Notes: generated from the letters alone by a model not told the origin. A stretch of 64,000 bases of DNA from JAJYUU01 sp963822955 (GCA_963822955.1 CAWGJS010000004.1:1-64000); one strand, 5' to 3'; counted from the first letter of the stretch, positions 34,270 to 43,573 are shown. Numbers and translations are program-made.

Positions 34270-34746
34270 ATGAAGCGAATTGCCAAAGCCCAACTCCGCA
34301 ATGGGCGGCTGATCGTGTCGAGCTGGTCTGCCACGGAGGGCAGATTTCCAGCTGTCATCCAGGATGACTGGGCCGGGGCTGCTGATGGTCCGGTCGGCGA
34401 TGAGGTCTGCGGGGCCCTCGTCCGCTCGGCGCTGGCCGCATCCCGTGACGGGGTGCCCTACCCCGATTTTCGGAACGACCCGGAGCCTGGGCGCCGCCGC
34501 AAGATGCTGTTCAAGCTAGCGGGCGTTAAATCGGAGACGGACTTCGCCACAGGCATGAGATCGGTGTCGATTGACTGGAACGACACTGATCCGGAAATGA
34601 GGATCACGCCCTATCGGAACGGGGGCCGCCGAGACGGCTTCACGCAAATGCTGGACGAGGCGTTCACGGTGGATGCGAATGCGAATGATGCCGTCCTGGG
34701 CGCGGCCGTCCGCCGTGCCATGGCAGTGGCCACGGACGGCACGTGA
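34270..34746 (+). CDS. CdiI-like immunity family protein (tentative)
   Basis: This 158-residue soluble protein combines DEVCGALVRSALAASRDGVPYPD, KLAGVKSETDFATGMRSVSIDW and ITPYRNGGRRDGFTQMLDEAF. This resembles CdiI-type contact-dependent growth-inhibition immunity proteins (the group with an LGxAVRxAL helix and an AGVKSW motif) as I remember them. No matching toxin gene is adjacent, so it would be an orphan immunity gene, possibly protecting against a toxin delivered by neighbours. GTGGCTG before the ATG gives little ribosome-site support. The family call is tentative. Confidence 0.45.
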   Translation: MKRIAKAQLRNGRLIVSSWSATEGRFPAVIQDDWAGAADGPVGDEVCGALVRSALAASRDGVPYPDFRNDPEPGRRRKMLFKLAGVKSETDFATGMRSVSIDWNDTDPEMRITPYRNGGRRDGFTQMLDEAFTVDANANDAVLGAAVRRAMAVATDGT

Positions 34747-34818
34747 ACGTGCGGACCTGCCTCGCGGCACCGCTGGTGCGCGCGAGGCCCGACTAAGCCG
34801 GCTCGCGTGGAAACCTGA

Positions 34819-35037
34819 TGTTGTGCTATCTGGAACTGTTACGAACACGAGCGTCGGGATCATGGGAGCCTGCCGGACCTGGCGAGACAGATCTGGTGGC
34901 TCGTGCCGCCAGGCGGCAATCTCGACCTGGCCGTCCTCGGCCCGAACCACGTGATAGTCCAAGACGCTGGCCCAGAATCTGGCCAGCGCTAGCGGGTCGC
35001 GGCAATCGACAACGATCTCGGTAAGTCTGGCGGTCAT
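34819..35037 (-). pseudogene. VOC family gene, N-terminal fragment
   Basis: The fragment reads MTARLTEIVVDCRDPLALAR, VLDYHVVRAEDGQVEIA, RHEPPDLSRQVRQAP and ends near PTLVFVTVPD, which is the first two-thirds of a common actinobacterial VOC protein. After about residue 73 the sequence loses any similarity, so the rest is deleted. The remaining frame runs on without meaning into the CdiI-like gene region. Confidence 0.6.
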
Positions 35038-35204
35038 GAGTCGCTATGCAGATTAGCGTTCATCGTGCAGCACATCCTTTACGGGCGCGCCAGTTGTGAC
35101 CTTGGCAACGCTATCGGGCGCGAACCGTTGGAGCGCAGCCGACGTCGCGTAGACCGCCGCCCCTTGCAAACGTCGCCTGAGCGGCTGGAAGAAGGAATGA
35201 GCTA

Positions 35205-35465
35205 AGCCTCGCGCGCTGGGCCACTGCGGTTTTGCGTAACGGTCTCGGCCGGTACCAGGAGGCATTCGACGCCGCGAGCGAGCACTCCAGCAGGACCCGA
35301 CCGAACTGTGGTTCTCCCCATGGGCCACGGTCGAGTTGATCGGGGCCTCGAGCCGCATCGGCAGGAAACGGCGACGAGACCGGCGTTGGAACGCTTGGCC
35401 GCGGGCACGTCAGCCAGTGGCACCGACTGGGCCTGCGGGTATATCGCGACACTTGACCTGCAGGC
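35205..35465 (+). pseudogene. LuxR-type ATPase regulator, internal TPR fragment
   Basis: Three frames in succession read AVLRNGLGRYQEAFDAASEH, then DPTELWFSPWATVELIGASS, then ALERLAAGTSASGTDWACGY. Joined, they match the TPR-rich middle of large LuxR-family regulators (typical form: ALYNGLGRYEEAL...SNWALPELIEAAVRSGR...ALERLAETTRASGTDWALGI). Both ends of the gene are missing. It lies immediately upstream of the epoxide-hydrolase-like gene. Confidence 0.55.
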
Positions 35466-35529
35466 GAAAGCCATCGTGGAGAAGCCAGCCCGCCAGCCGT
35501 TTGCCGATCGTCAACCGCAGGAGGAGAGA

Positions 35530-35913
35530 ATGCAAAGTCCGATCGAGGTGGTACGCAGATTCTGTGCTGCATGGTCCGAGAACAGGGCAGCGCGCGAACT
35601 CGCGGAATTCTTCACCGACGACGCCGTCTACCACAACATTCCACTGAAGCCGGTCCACGGGAGACATGACATCGAAAACACGATCGCCACGTTTATCCGC
35701 CCGGGTCGGCCAGGTATCGAAAGCATCGACTTCCGGGTCATCAACATCGCAGCCAACGGTCCGGTCGTGATGACCGAGCGAGTTGATGTCTTCACGCTCC
35801 CAGGCAGGTCGTTCGAGCTGCCCGTCATGGGAACTTTCGAAATCAGTGACGGCAAGATCAAGGCCTGGCGGGACTACTTCGACGTCAACCAGTTCACCAC
35901 TCGGATGGGATAG
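35530..35913 (+). CDS. Limonene-1,2-epoxide hydrolase-like / SnoaL-like protein
   Basis: This 127-residue single-domain cystatin-like cone protein has EVVRRFCAAWSENRAARELAEFFTDDAVYHNIP at the start and MTERVDVFTLPGRSFELPVMGTFEISDGKIKAWRDYFD later. The latter contains the Arg/Asp features of limonene-epoxide hydrolase (RxDxF and WRDYFD). ATG at 35530 follows a GGAGGAGAG ribosome site. Activity on an epoxide is plausible, but SnoaL-like cyclases are near relatives. It stands alone after a regulator fragment. Confidence 0.8.
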   Translation: MQSPIEVVRRFCAAWSENRAARELAEFFTDDAVYHNIPLKPVHGRHDIENTIATFIRPGRPGIESIDFRVINIAANGPVVMTERVDVFTLPGRSFELPVMGTFEISDGKIKAWRDYFDVNQFTTRMG

Positions 35914-36111
35914 CCCGCGACCAGGTGAGTCGCCGGCTGCCCGACGCCTGACCTCTTACGTTTCGGAGGTATCTTGCGACGGGGGCTAGCTCGGGCAGCC
36001 CGCCACGCCGGGCAGCCCGGTTCCAATTACGTTTGCCCGCCGGCGCCGGGCTGCCGCAGGCCACCTGCGCCGAGGGCGAGCCGGTCTGCCAGGCCGGTTC
36101 TGTGCGACTAG

Positions 36112-36250
36112 TTAGCCGGAGGTAGCCGCCCGAGCTAGGGCGATCGCGTGGTCGACCGGCTGGCCTTCGAAGCGCCCATGCCCTCGGTCATGTCGGTCTC
36201 GACGAAGCTGACGTGGACGCCAGCCACCAGGGGCGGCGCGCATAACGCTG
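36112..36250 (-). pseudogene. SDR-type gene, C-terminal fragment
   Basis: On the minus strand APPLVAGVHVSFVETDMTEG is followed, in the next frame, by GRFEGQPVDHAIALARAATS and a stop at 36112. That is the C-terminus of a short-chain dehydrogenase, with the DTDM-type motif after the substrate loop. Only about 45 codons remain. The flanking sequence (35914-36111 and 36251-36418) has no supportable gene. Confidence 0.4.
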
Positions 36251-36418
36251 GGTAGGCGCGTTTCGTCATGGACTCGTGCCGTCGATTCCTACCTATGGTG
36301 CCTAGCCATCTTGCGTGCGCGCCGCATAAAAGTGCGCGCGCACCCTGTCTAGCAACGCGCGCACATTCGGCGAACAGCAGTGTCCCAGTCGCGTCGGACG
36401 GCGGCTCGCAGCGCCCGG

Positions 36419-36961
36419 TCAGCGGCGCTGGTACACCAAGCGGACTTTGCCATCTGCGATGGCGTAGTCGGTGAGGCGGAGATTGATGGTCGGGTGCTCG
36501 CCGGGGAAAAGAGACCGTCCGCCTCCCAGCAAGACGGGGACAATGCTCACGGTGAGCACATCGACGGCGCCGGCGGCAACGAACGAGTGCACCAGTAGTC
36601 CGCCTCCGAAGACGAAGCAGTGCTGGCCCCGCTCACGCGCTGCCGTCACCTCGCCGACCACGTCGTCGCAGAACTCGATCCCAGGGGAGGTGTCGCAGCG
36701 GCCGGGCGCGTCCGAGGTAGCAACAATTACCTGTTTGCCGAGCGTCACGTAGTCCTCGGATTGTCCTTGCTCGTAGCAGCGGCGCCCCATGACGACGATG
36801 TCGACGTCTTCAAGGAAGTCATCGAACGGCAACTGGTGTGCCGTGTCGAGCCCGGGGCTAGGTACTGGAACGATCCAGCCGAAGCCACCGTCGTGGTCGG
36901 CTATGTAACCGTCCAGACTCATGGCCAGACGAACGCTGATTGCGCCCCGCGTGCTGGTCAT
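36419..36961 (-). CDS. Dihydrofolate reductase family protein (RibD C-terminal-like)
   Basis: The 180-residue protein has the RibD-C/DHFR-like fold: ISVRLAMSLDGYIADHDGGFGW at the N-terminus, VDIVVMGRRCYEQG near 55, and CFVFGGGLLVHSFVAAGAVD with the GGG(x)L NADPH-binding loop. The end VSIVPVLLGGGRSLFPG is typical. These proteins reduce unknown substrates and are not the folate enzyme. ATG at 36961 is chosen; the frame is open to 37507 through non-coding sequence. GATTACGG seven bases upstream may be a leaderless -10. Confidence 0.85.
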   Translation of the reverse strand: MTSTRGAISVRLAMSLDGYIADHDGGFGWIVPVPSPGLDTAHQLPFDDFLEDVDIVVMGRRCYEQGQSEDYVTLGKQVIVATSDAPGRCDTSPGIEFCDDVVGEVTAARERGQHCFVFGGGLLVHSFVAAGAVDVLTVSIVPVLLGGGRSLFPGEHPTINLRLTDYAIADGKVRLVYQRR

Positions 36962-37183
36962 GCTGCAACCGTAATCGCGGACACAGTGAGCGCTGCTGAC
37001 CCTCATGCTTGCACGCACTGTCATGGCCGCGCTCAGGACAGCTGGTTGGGATGTCGTGACCGTGTCGTGGTCGCGACACACCTGGGAAGGCCTGATGTGG
37101 CGGGAATGGTTCCCTTGATGCGAGCGACAGCAATCTCTGAGCCGGAGGTCTGCGTCGGGGAACCAGCTAGAGAAGGGCGGCCC

Positions 37184-37657
37184 ATGCCGAACTGGGCGGA
37201 GCAGGTGACAGCGATCGCGACCACGGTCAGCGCTGTCGGGCTGGTAGGCGCTATCGGCGCGGTGGTCTTCGCCGCTCGGCAAGCGCGCGAAGCTCGCATG
37301 GGTCGCCAGGCCGCGACCGCGGTCGAGTTCTTCCGGCGCTGGGACGAAGGCCCGCTGGTGGAGTCCCGTCGCCTGGTGCCACAGTTCGAGACGCCAGAGG
37401 CGCTGCGGGACGCCATGACGCGATTCATTGCCGAGAACTCGGTGAATGCCTATGTCCTGTACCGGGAGCTCGACTTTTTCGAGCAGCTCGGCGCGCTTGA
37501 AGAGCACGGCGGCTTTGATTTAGAGCTGATCAGGACCCTGCTCGGCCGCCGCCTGATCGACCGGTGGGAGATGTGGCGGCCATCGATCGACGTGATCGGC
37601 AGGGATGCCTACCCGATGTTCGAACATCTGGCGGTCAAGATGCGCGCTGTCGTTTGA
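37184..37657 (+). CDS. Hypothetical protein with one N-terminal membrane segment
   Basis: This 157-residue protein has a membrane helix at about 8-29 (IATTVSAVGLVGAIGAVVFA) followed by a soluble helical domain: VEFFRRWDEGPLVESRRLV and VLYRELDFFEQLGALEEHG. This resembles DUF4760-type proteins, which carry a similar membrane anchor and FxRWxx...ELDFFE motifs. The start ATG at 37184 is chosen at the beginning of the protein-like segment. Function unknown. Confidence 0.6.
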   Translation: MPNWAEQVTAIATTVSAVGLVGAIGAVVFAARQAREARMGRQAATAVEFFRRWDEGPLVESRRLVPQFETPEALRDAMTRFIAENSVNAYVLYRELDFFEQLGALEEHGGFDLELIRTLLGRRLIDRWEMWRPSIDVIGRDAYPMFEHLAVKMRAVV

Positions 37658-37883
37658 GTTCCGCGCCCGGTCACCGTGACGTCGGCTGACCCGGCCATCG
37701 AAGCAGGCGCCCGGCGGTGCCCTGACGGTCGGGCGCATCCGCCTGCCACACGTCGCCAGGCAACTTCTATGCCGCGACGGGCGCGAGTTGCGGCTGCGGC
37801 AGTGCGCTGCCGCAGCAGGAGCGGCCAGCAGATCGGCGTTTCGCACAGCACGGGGCCGAGCGTCCGCCGATCAAGATTGGAGG

Positions 37884-38735
37884 TCAGCCTACCGTGATCA
37901 GGACGTGTGGGTTGTCCGCTGGGTTCAGCCACCCGAGCACGGCATCAAGCTCCGCATTGGGCAGCGCGACGCAGCCTTCGGTGTACCCGACTGCCATGTC
38001 GTCATGGAGGAAGATGCCGGCGCCGTTGTCCGGCGGGCTGGGCATCTTGATGTCGATGAAGTGCTGGTAGGGCTGAATCTCGGTCCAGAGGGCCTCGGAG
38101 TCGTGGCCGTATGGCGGGGTGATGCCGCAGGGCACCTGCTGGAACGTGTCATAGACCGGGCTGCCGGGCTGCTCGTCCCACCAGTCACCGCAAACCAGGT
38201 GGTGGTAGGGGTAGCGGGTGGTCGGGCTCAACGTCGAGTTGCCGTAGACGGTCGTGCCGAACGGGAACAGGCCGGTGGGGGTGGCCCAGTCGCCGGGTAC
38301 GCGCTGGGAGATGGGTAGCAAGCCACCGTGACCGGTCTGGGCCCGGAAGGGCTGCGCGGGCTGCCGGGCGAATGACACCGGGCGCCAGCAACCGTTGACT
38401 CTTCTGGACCAGGCCACAAAAGTCCCGGACCGGCTCGCCGCCGAGCGGGCGACGACGGTAACCAGTTGGGCACCACCTCCGGTGTCGGCAACCCGGTCCG
38501 GGTCGATGCCGTAGGTCGCCGCCGGGTACTGGCGGCAGCGCGACACTGCGGCCGGGTCGGTGACTGGAGGGGCCGTCACCGGCGGTGGAAGGGCGGCGGC
38601 ATGAAACGACGCCGCAGCCGAAGCCATCGGCGGCGCGGTAGCGGCCGGTGGAATCGAAAGCGCCGATGTGCCGCACGCCGTGCACACGCAGGTCAGCAGC
38701 AAGCAGCTCACAGCGAGAAGAGACTTCGCTCCCAC
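37884..38735 (-). CDS. L,D-transpeptidase family lipoprotein (YkuD-like)
   Basis: The 283-residue precursor starts with a lipoprotein-like signal, SLLAVSCLLLTCVCTACG. After a Pro/Ala-rich linker (about 30-70) comes the catalytic domain with GIFLHDDMAVGYTEGCVALP near 250-269. The His and Cys of the HxxxxxxxxGC motif are both present, as in enzymes that form 3-3 peptidoglycan cross-links or anchor proteins. GTG at 38735 is the likely start. It would act outside the membrane on the cell wall. It is transcribed alone. Confidence 0.8.
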   Translation of the reverse strand: MGAKSLLAVSCLLLTCVCTACGTSALSIPPAATAPPMASAAASFHAAALPPPVTAPPVTDPAAVSRCRQYPAATYGIDPDRVADTGGGAQLVTVVARSAASRSGTFVAWSRRVNGCWRPVSFARQPAQPFRAQTGHGGLLPISQRVPGDWATPTGLFPFGTTVYGNSTLSPTTRYPYHHLVCGDWWDEQPGSPVYDTFQQVPCGITPPYGHDSEALWTEIQPYQHFIDIKMPSPPDNGAGIFLHDDMAVGYTEGCVALPNAELDAVLGWLNPADNPHVLITVG

Positions 38736-39261
38736 CCTCAGAGAATGCCGCGGATCTTCGATGAAAGGGCCTCAATGCCCTTAACTGCTTCGATAACCCG
38801 TGGGATCTCAGAGATCGAAGCGAAGCTTCGACGCCCTCTACGCCGCTCGTTCTTCAGCCAATCGGTACGTGCGCCATAGGGAAGGGCGATCAAGAAGCTG
38901 TCATCATGCTGGACCGCGACGGCGGGCGTCTGGTGCGGCCCGATCGTCGCCCGAGATGGCGGGCGACTGAGTTGTTGGAGCCTTCCTTGGCAGCCGACCT
39001 GAGGGCATGGCCACAGTGCCTCTGCTGCCGCAATCCTCAGTTCGGCTATGCCGTCGAGCCATTCTCGTCCTCCTTTACCTATTGACTTCTTCGGGCGTGG
39101 TGGTACACCGAGAAGCAGCGCAGCCGCGTTTGCGCTGGTAATGCCGGTCTTCCATTCCCAGGGAGTTCACTGGAAAGGCCGTTGAGGGGCCGCTGCCTAA
39201 GGCCCTTCCCGGCATCCGCCTTCTCGGCTTCGGCTGTTTCATACCTCAAAGGAGACAGATC
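38736..39261. other. Gene-free stretch between divergent cell-envelope genes
   Basis: This 526-base gap separates the L,D-transpeptidase gene (leftward) and the secreted propeller gene (rightward). Frames are short and lack ribosome sites. It probably holds both promoters; TTGACTTC near 39084 could be a -35 for the rightward gene, but I see no matching -10. Confidence 0.45.
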
Positions 39262-40920
39262 ATGAGGAAGCGGATGCGTCCAGCGTTAGGGCGGGCGGGC
39301 AAGACTGGCAACGCGCCGGCAGCCCAGGTCCGGATCCGATCCGGGCGCCGCCGCGCAGCCATCGCACTGACTGCGGTTCCCGTGGCCCTGGCGGTAGTTC
39401 TGGCTATGGCCGGGCCGGCGAGCGCCGGCAGGAGCGAGCGGGCTGCGGACCGCGCGGCGATCACCGCGCGGAGTGCAGTGCATAAGAAGCGGAGCCCGGT
39501 CAAGCGGGCGCGGATCGTGGATGCTGCGAAGCTGCCGCCACCGCAGAAAGGGAAGGTGGAGAAGGAGCCTAAGGAAACTATGCCGCGGCAGTTGAAACCG
39601 CGCACCACCGGGATCATCCAGCTGGTTCAGGGTAAGGGATCGGCGGTCGGCCCCGTGTCGCCTGCGCGCCCGGCCTTCACGCTGGGGGTATCAGTGGGCG
39701 GCTTGCAGCGGAACGGGACAGAGCCGCCGGATACGCAGGTAGCCGTGGGCGGTTCGAAAGGCCAGTGGATCGTGGAATTCGTGAACCGCGGCGCACTTGT
39801 GCTCAACCGTGGAGGTACGGTGCTGGGCACCTTCGACCTGGGCGCCCTGTTCTACGGTGTTCCCGGAATCGGCGGCGATCCGAAGATCGTCTACGATCCG
39901 GCCAGCGGCGATTTCTTCGCGTCCTACTTGCGCTTCAGCGATAACGGCTCCGGTCCGAGCACCGTCAGCCTCGGGGTAGCCAGCAATCCGCTCGGCACGT
40001 GGGTGATCTACACGGTCAGCGCCGAGGGAATCCTGCAGGACCAGCCGAAGCTCGGGTTCAGCTCTAACAAGATCGTCATGAGCTGGAACCAGAACGGCAA
40101 CGGGGGCCCGGAGCAATACAAAGTCATCCAGAAGGCCGGGATCGTGGCGCACGCTGCGTCTGTTCCGGGCGTCATCTGGGGTCCGGATAGCTCGCGGCTG
40201 AACGTCATTCCTGCCGTGCAGCTAACTCCGGGTAACACGGCCTACGCCATCTACCACCCCTACAACGGCACCAAGGTCGGCGTGATGTCGTTCACCGGGG
40301 TCCCGGGCATCAGCCCGGTCAGCGTCACCGAGACCGACCGATCGGTTGCCCGTACAACATCTCCGCCCGCTGCATCCCAGCCGGGGGCAGGGAGCCCGAA
40401 GCTCGATACCGGCGATGACCGGCTGGAGTCCGCGGTGTGGAGCAACGGTAACCTATGGGCGGGAGGCAACGACTCCTGCAGGTACCGGACAGATACCGCT
40501 GCCCGCTCCTGCCTGCGCATCATCCACATCTCCACGGCAACCATGACGGTGCGGCAGGATGTCGACATCACGATGGTTGGCGGCGACGTCATGTACCCGG
40601 CAGTGATGATCGACAGCCAGGGTGACTTCTGGGTCGCGTTCTCGTCTAGCTCTGCCACTCAGTACTCCTCTTCCGAAGTTGCTGAGGCGCCGGGCGGTAC
40701 GATCGGCGCCACCATCGGCGGGATCATCTACCGGACCGGGTCGGGCCCCATCAGCTACAGCAGCTGCACCAAGCCGCCGGTCAGGCAGCGCTTCGGCGAC
40801 TACTCCGGCGCCGCGGACGATCCAGCCGAGTCCGGGATCTGGGCGGCCACCGAATGGGGCGCTCCGTCAGCGAAAGTTCAGTGCTCCTGGGCCACCCAGG
40901 TAGCACAGTTCCGGCCATAA
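39262..40920 (+). CDS. Large secreted beta-propeller-like protein
   Basis: This 552-residue protein has a long basic N-region and signal peptide ending near VLAMAGPASAG (about residues 30-55). A Lys/Pro-rich linker follows, then a repeat-rich beta domain: PPDTQVAVGGSKGQWIVEFVN, GDPKIVYDPASGDFFASYLRFS, DQPKLGFSSNKIVMSWN, DDRLESAVWSNGNLWAGG and YPAVMIDSQGDFWVAFS. Each unit ends in a W/F-A/V-S blade-like strand. I do not see catalytic residues. AAAGGAG lies about seven bases before the ATG. It probably stays in the wall or is released; function unknown. Confidence 0.7.
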   Translation: MRKRMRPALGRAGKTGNAPAAQVRIRSGRRRAAIALTAVPVALAVVLAMAGPASAGRSERAADRAAITARSAVHKKRSPVKRARIVDAAKLPPPQKGKVEKEPKETMPRQLKPRTTGIIQLVQGKGSAVGPVSPARPAFTLGVSVGGLQRNGTEPPDTQVAVGGSKGQWIVEFVNRGALVLNRGGTVLGTFDLGALFYGVPGIGGDPKIVYDPASGDFFASYLRFSDNGSGPSTVSLGVASNPLGTWVIYTVSAEGILQDQPKLGFSSNKIVMSWNQNGNGGPEQYKVIQKAGIVAHAASVPGVIWGPDSSRLNVIPAVQLTPGNTAYAIYHPYNGTKVGVMSFTGVPGISPVSVTETDRSVARTTSPPAASQPGAGSPKLDTGDDRLESAVWSNGNLWAGGNDSCRYRTDTAARSCLRIIHISTATMTVRQDVDITMVGGDVMYPAVMIDSQGDFWVAFSSSSATQYSSSEVAEAPGGTIGATIGGIIYRTGSGPISYSSCTKPPVRQRFGDYSGAADDPAESGIWAATEWGAPSAKVQCSWATQVAQFRP

Positions 40921-40970
40921 CCCGCTAGGTGAGCAGGGCCACGGCGCGGTGCCGCGATTGCTCCTTGCCC

Positions 40971-41006
40971 GCTCTCCCCGGGCGCGCTCCGGCCGCCCGG
41001 AGGAGC
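40971..41006 (+). terminator. Hairpin after the secreted propeller gene
   Basis: CCGGGCG at 40978-40984 pairs with CGCCCGG at 40994-41000 around a nine-base loop, and the stem continues outward by several pairs past one bulged A. It lies 50 bases after the stop codon and fits a GC-rich terminator. Confidence 0.45.
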
Positions 41007-41066
41007 AGCGTGCACCGCGCAGGGATCCGCCCGTTGACCCGACTCTAGGGGTTTGCCGTCGAGAGA

Positions 41067-41213
41067 CTAAGGCCACAGTGCCTCGACTGCGGAGGGCAAT
41101 CCCTCCGCCGCGCCGCCGGGCCGAGCCTCGCCAGCTGGAGGATGTAACCAGGGACAATCGAGAGGAACGTGGCCGCCAGCTCCTCGGCCGAGACCTGGCG
41201 CGGCAGTTTTGCT
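41067..41213 (-). pseudogene. TetR family regulator, C-terminal fragment
   Basis: The fragment LPRQVSAEELAATFLSIVPG and YILQLARLGP is a TetR ligand-domain end. The conserved terminus EGLPSAVEALWP and its stop at 41067 follow in a neighbouring frame. Nothing of the DNA-binding half remains. It is divergent from the NmrA-like gene, the normal place for that gene's regulator. Confidence 0.55.
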
Positions 41214-41378
41214 GAACCTCAACACCACCCTCGTCATCTCAGCACCCCGCGACGGCGCTAAACCACGGTTCGATGGGTGTGCTCTCTTGGGCTGACATCC
41301 GACGACAGACTGCGTGGCCGCGCTGCCTTGCGGCATCATTCACTCCGTGCGCCTGCCACGGACGAAATCGCGGTCCTG

Positions 41379-42266
41379 ATGACACCTCCGGAAATGCCTC
41401 CGGTGTTTGTCACCGGAGCGACCGGCCGGATTGGGCGCGCCGTCGTCGACCTGCTGGTAGACGCAGGCGTACCCGTGCGCGCTCTCACGCGCCGCTCCGC
41501 GGCGGCGGCGGCGCTGCCAGCGAACATCGAAGTCGTCACCGGTGACCTCACCGTGCCCGAATCGCTCGACGTGGCGCTGCAAGGCGTTAGTGCTGTCTTC
41601 CTCGTCTGGGCCGCCCCGCCGGCAACTGCTCCGGCAGTTGTCCAGCGTCTGGCAACCTACGCGCGGCGTGTCGTCTTTCTGTCATCACCGCACCAGACCC
41701 CGCACCCCTTCTTCCAGCAGCCGAATCCCATGGCGGTGATGCACGCCGATATTGAGCGGCTGATCGCCGCCTCCGGGATTGAGCCCACGATCATCCGGCC
41801 GGGGATGTTCGCGTCGAACGTGGTGCCCTGGTGGGCGACCGCGATCCGCGCAGACGGTGTCGTCCGCTGGCCCTACGGCGCTGCCGAGACGGCGCCCGTC
41901 GATGACCGCGACGTGGCAGCCGTCGCGGCGCGGACCCTGTACGAGGACGGACATGCAGGTGGCGACTACGTCCTCACCGGCCCGGAGTCACTGAGTCAGG
42001 CGCAGCAGGTGAGCATCATCGGTGAGGTCCTGGGACGCCGCATCGAGTTCGAGGAACTGTCGCCGGACGAGTTCCGGCAAGAGACCGAGGGAAGCTGGCC
42101 GCGCCCGGTCGTGGACATGCTGCTCGACGCCTGGGGCGCAACGATCGGCAGGCCGACGTTCATCAGCTCGGCGGTGTCCGACATCCTCGGATCGCCGACG
42201 CGATCGTTCCGTCAGTGGGCCGCCGATCACGCCGCCGCGTTCACGGATGGCCGCTACGTTGAATAG
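41379..42266 (+). CDS. NAD(P)-binding NmrA-like atypical SDR
   Basis: The 295-residue protein has a Rossmann start VFVTGATGRIGRAVVDLLVD with the TGATGxIG motif near residues 11-17 and R39-region NADP contacts. EVVTGDLTVPESLDVALQGV and FLSSPHQTPHPF follow. The C-terminal part (PYGAAETAPVDDRDVAAVAARTL) is characteristic of NmrA/QOR2-like proteins. These sense or reduce with NADPH. ATG at 41379 begins just before the fold; earlier codons are not protein-like. It overlaps the end of the convergent secreted-protein gene by 13 bases. Its former TetR regulator is now a fragment next door. Confidence 0.85.
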   Translation: MTPPEMPPVFVTGATGRIGRAVVDLLVDAGVPVRALTRRSAAAAALPANIEVVTGDLTVPESLDVALQGVSAVFLVWAAPPATAPAVVQRLATYARRVVFLSSPHQTPHPFFQQPNPMAVMHADIERLIAASGIEPTIIRPGMFASNVVPWWATAIRADGVVRWPYGAAETAPVDDRDVAAVAARTLYEDGHAGGDYVLTGPESLSQAQQVSIIGEVLGRRIEFEELSPDEFRQETEGSWPRPVVDMLLDAWGATIGRPTFISSAVSDILGSPTRSFRQWAADHAAAFTDGRYVE

Positions 42267-43366
42267 CTGAGGAACCACTTGGTCGGCGTCATCGCCCCGC
42301 TGACCTTGTAACAGACCACATCGCGGACGGTCACGATGCCGGGCCCCGCCGGCGCGAGAATCGTCGCCCACGTCGTGTTGAGGTTGCAGACTCGCACGGT
42401 GGTTGACGCAGCTGTGACGAACACCGTATTCGGCAGGACTCCGACCCGCGGCAGGCTGACCAGCCACTCGCCACCGCCAGATCGCTGGATCTTGTTCACT
42501 CCACCGTTGCTGTTGACGTTGATCGCAGGCGGCGCGGGCGCATACGGACCGGGCACCAGCGGCTTGGTGTTGAGCGTGTAAGCAAAGAGCTTCGGCTTAC
42601 CCCCCGTGATCGCGCGGCCGCGCTGGTAGCTGAGGTCCCAGCCGGTCTTAAGCGGCTTGCCCGAGAAGCCGTAGCAGCGAACGATGATCGTCTGGCCCGA
42701 AGCCGACCAGGTCTGGCCGCCGACGTCGCATATGGCGGGCTTGGTCCGGTTGACCGCCGTTACCTGAATGCCGCCGGCGTGCGTCGTCGGGCTGGGTCCG
42801 GGCAGCCTGACCCGCCAGACCCCGGTGCTGACGTTGGTCACAGTGTCCGAGAGCCCGGTCGAGTTGTACGACGAGACAATGGCAGTGCCGCTGTCGTGCA
42901 CGTATGCGTACTGCAGGCCGCCGGGCAGCTTGCCGGAGCTGGTGGTGAACAGCACGGTGAACGGCATGAATGTCGGGACGCCGCCCTTGCGGTAGCAGCG
43001 CACGACGACGACTTCGTTGCCACCGGTCGGACCCCACCGCTGCGCCTGGCACCAGGCGAGCTTGTCAAAAACCGCCGTTACGTGGACGATGCCCTGCTTG
43101 AAGGACCCGATGTTCGGGAAGGTGACGGCGACCTGGCCGACCGCACCGGGGGCCGAGGTCGGCGTCGGCGAAGGAACGCTTTCCTTCCAGTGCGTCGCGT
43201 CGACAGGGCCGGCCACGGCCGGCTTCAGGACGAGCGCGTAAGCCCACGCATCCGGTGTCGCCGCCTGCGCCGTTCCGGCAGTGGAAGCAACCGCCACTCC
43301 GCAGCCCAGGATTGCTAGTGAGAGGGTTGCCGTGAGCCTTCGGGGGAGTCGTCGAGAGCCAAACAT
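42254..43366 (-). CDS. Secreted repeat protein of unknown function
   Basis: This 370-residue precursor has a signal peptide MFGSRRLPRRLTATLSLAILG ending near GTAQAA. The mature part has three similar units with the pattern VTAV(F/N/A)..., a Cys-Trp motif and VVVRCYRKGGVP / IIVRCYGFSGKP / VVCYKVSGAMTP, each preceded by a segment like SSYNSTGLSDTVTNVSTGVWRVRLP. Six or more cysteines probably make disulfides between units. ATG at 43366 has AAGGAG about eight bases upstream. I recognise no named family. It is likely an extracellular beta-rich protein. Confidence 0.7.
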   Translation of the reverse strand: MFGSRRLPRRLTATLSLAILGCGVAVASTAGTAQAATPDAWAYALVLKPAVAGPVDATHWKESVPSPTPTSAPGAVGQVAVTFPNIGSFKQGIVHVTAVFDKLAWCQAQRWGPTGGNEVVVVRCYRKGGVPTFMPFTVLFTTSSGKLPGGLQYAYVHDSGTAIVSSYNSTGLSDTVTNVSTGVWRVRLPGPSPTTHAGGIQVTAVNRTKPAICDVGGQTWSASGQTIIVRCYGFSGKPLKTGWDLSYQRGRAITGGKPKLFAYTLNTKPLVPGPYAPAPPAINVNSNGGVNKIQRSGGGEWLVSLPRVGVLPNTVFVTAASTTVRVCNLNTTWATILAPAGPGIVTVRDVVCYKVSGAMTPTKWFLSYST

Positions 43367-43573
43367 CTGCCGCTCCTTCGCGCGGGGGTTTATTGCTCCC
43401 GGACCGGGAACCATTCGCCCACGCTGATAGTAACGGCCTGGTCATGCCCCGGCTAGCCTGCAGAATGACGCGGCTGCCCAGCCCCAGACGGCGGCGGATC
43501 ATCGCGCGCTGCAGGGTCCGGGAAAGGCGATCCATTCCCGGACCCCCGGCGGGCGCGATGAGACCCCCCGCTG

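Noticed and set aside
35053..35358. A minus-strand ORF of 101 codons
   Set aside because: The plus strand over much of it shows a better explanation, a fragment of a LuxR-type regulator; the minus frame has no family likeness.
41260..41285. GGTTCGAT as the T arm of a tRNA
   Set aside because: No acceptor, D or anticodon stems can be drawn around it.
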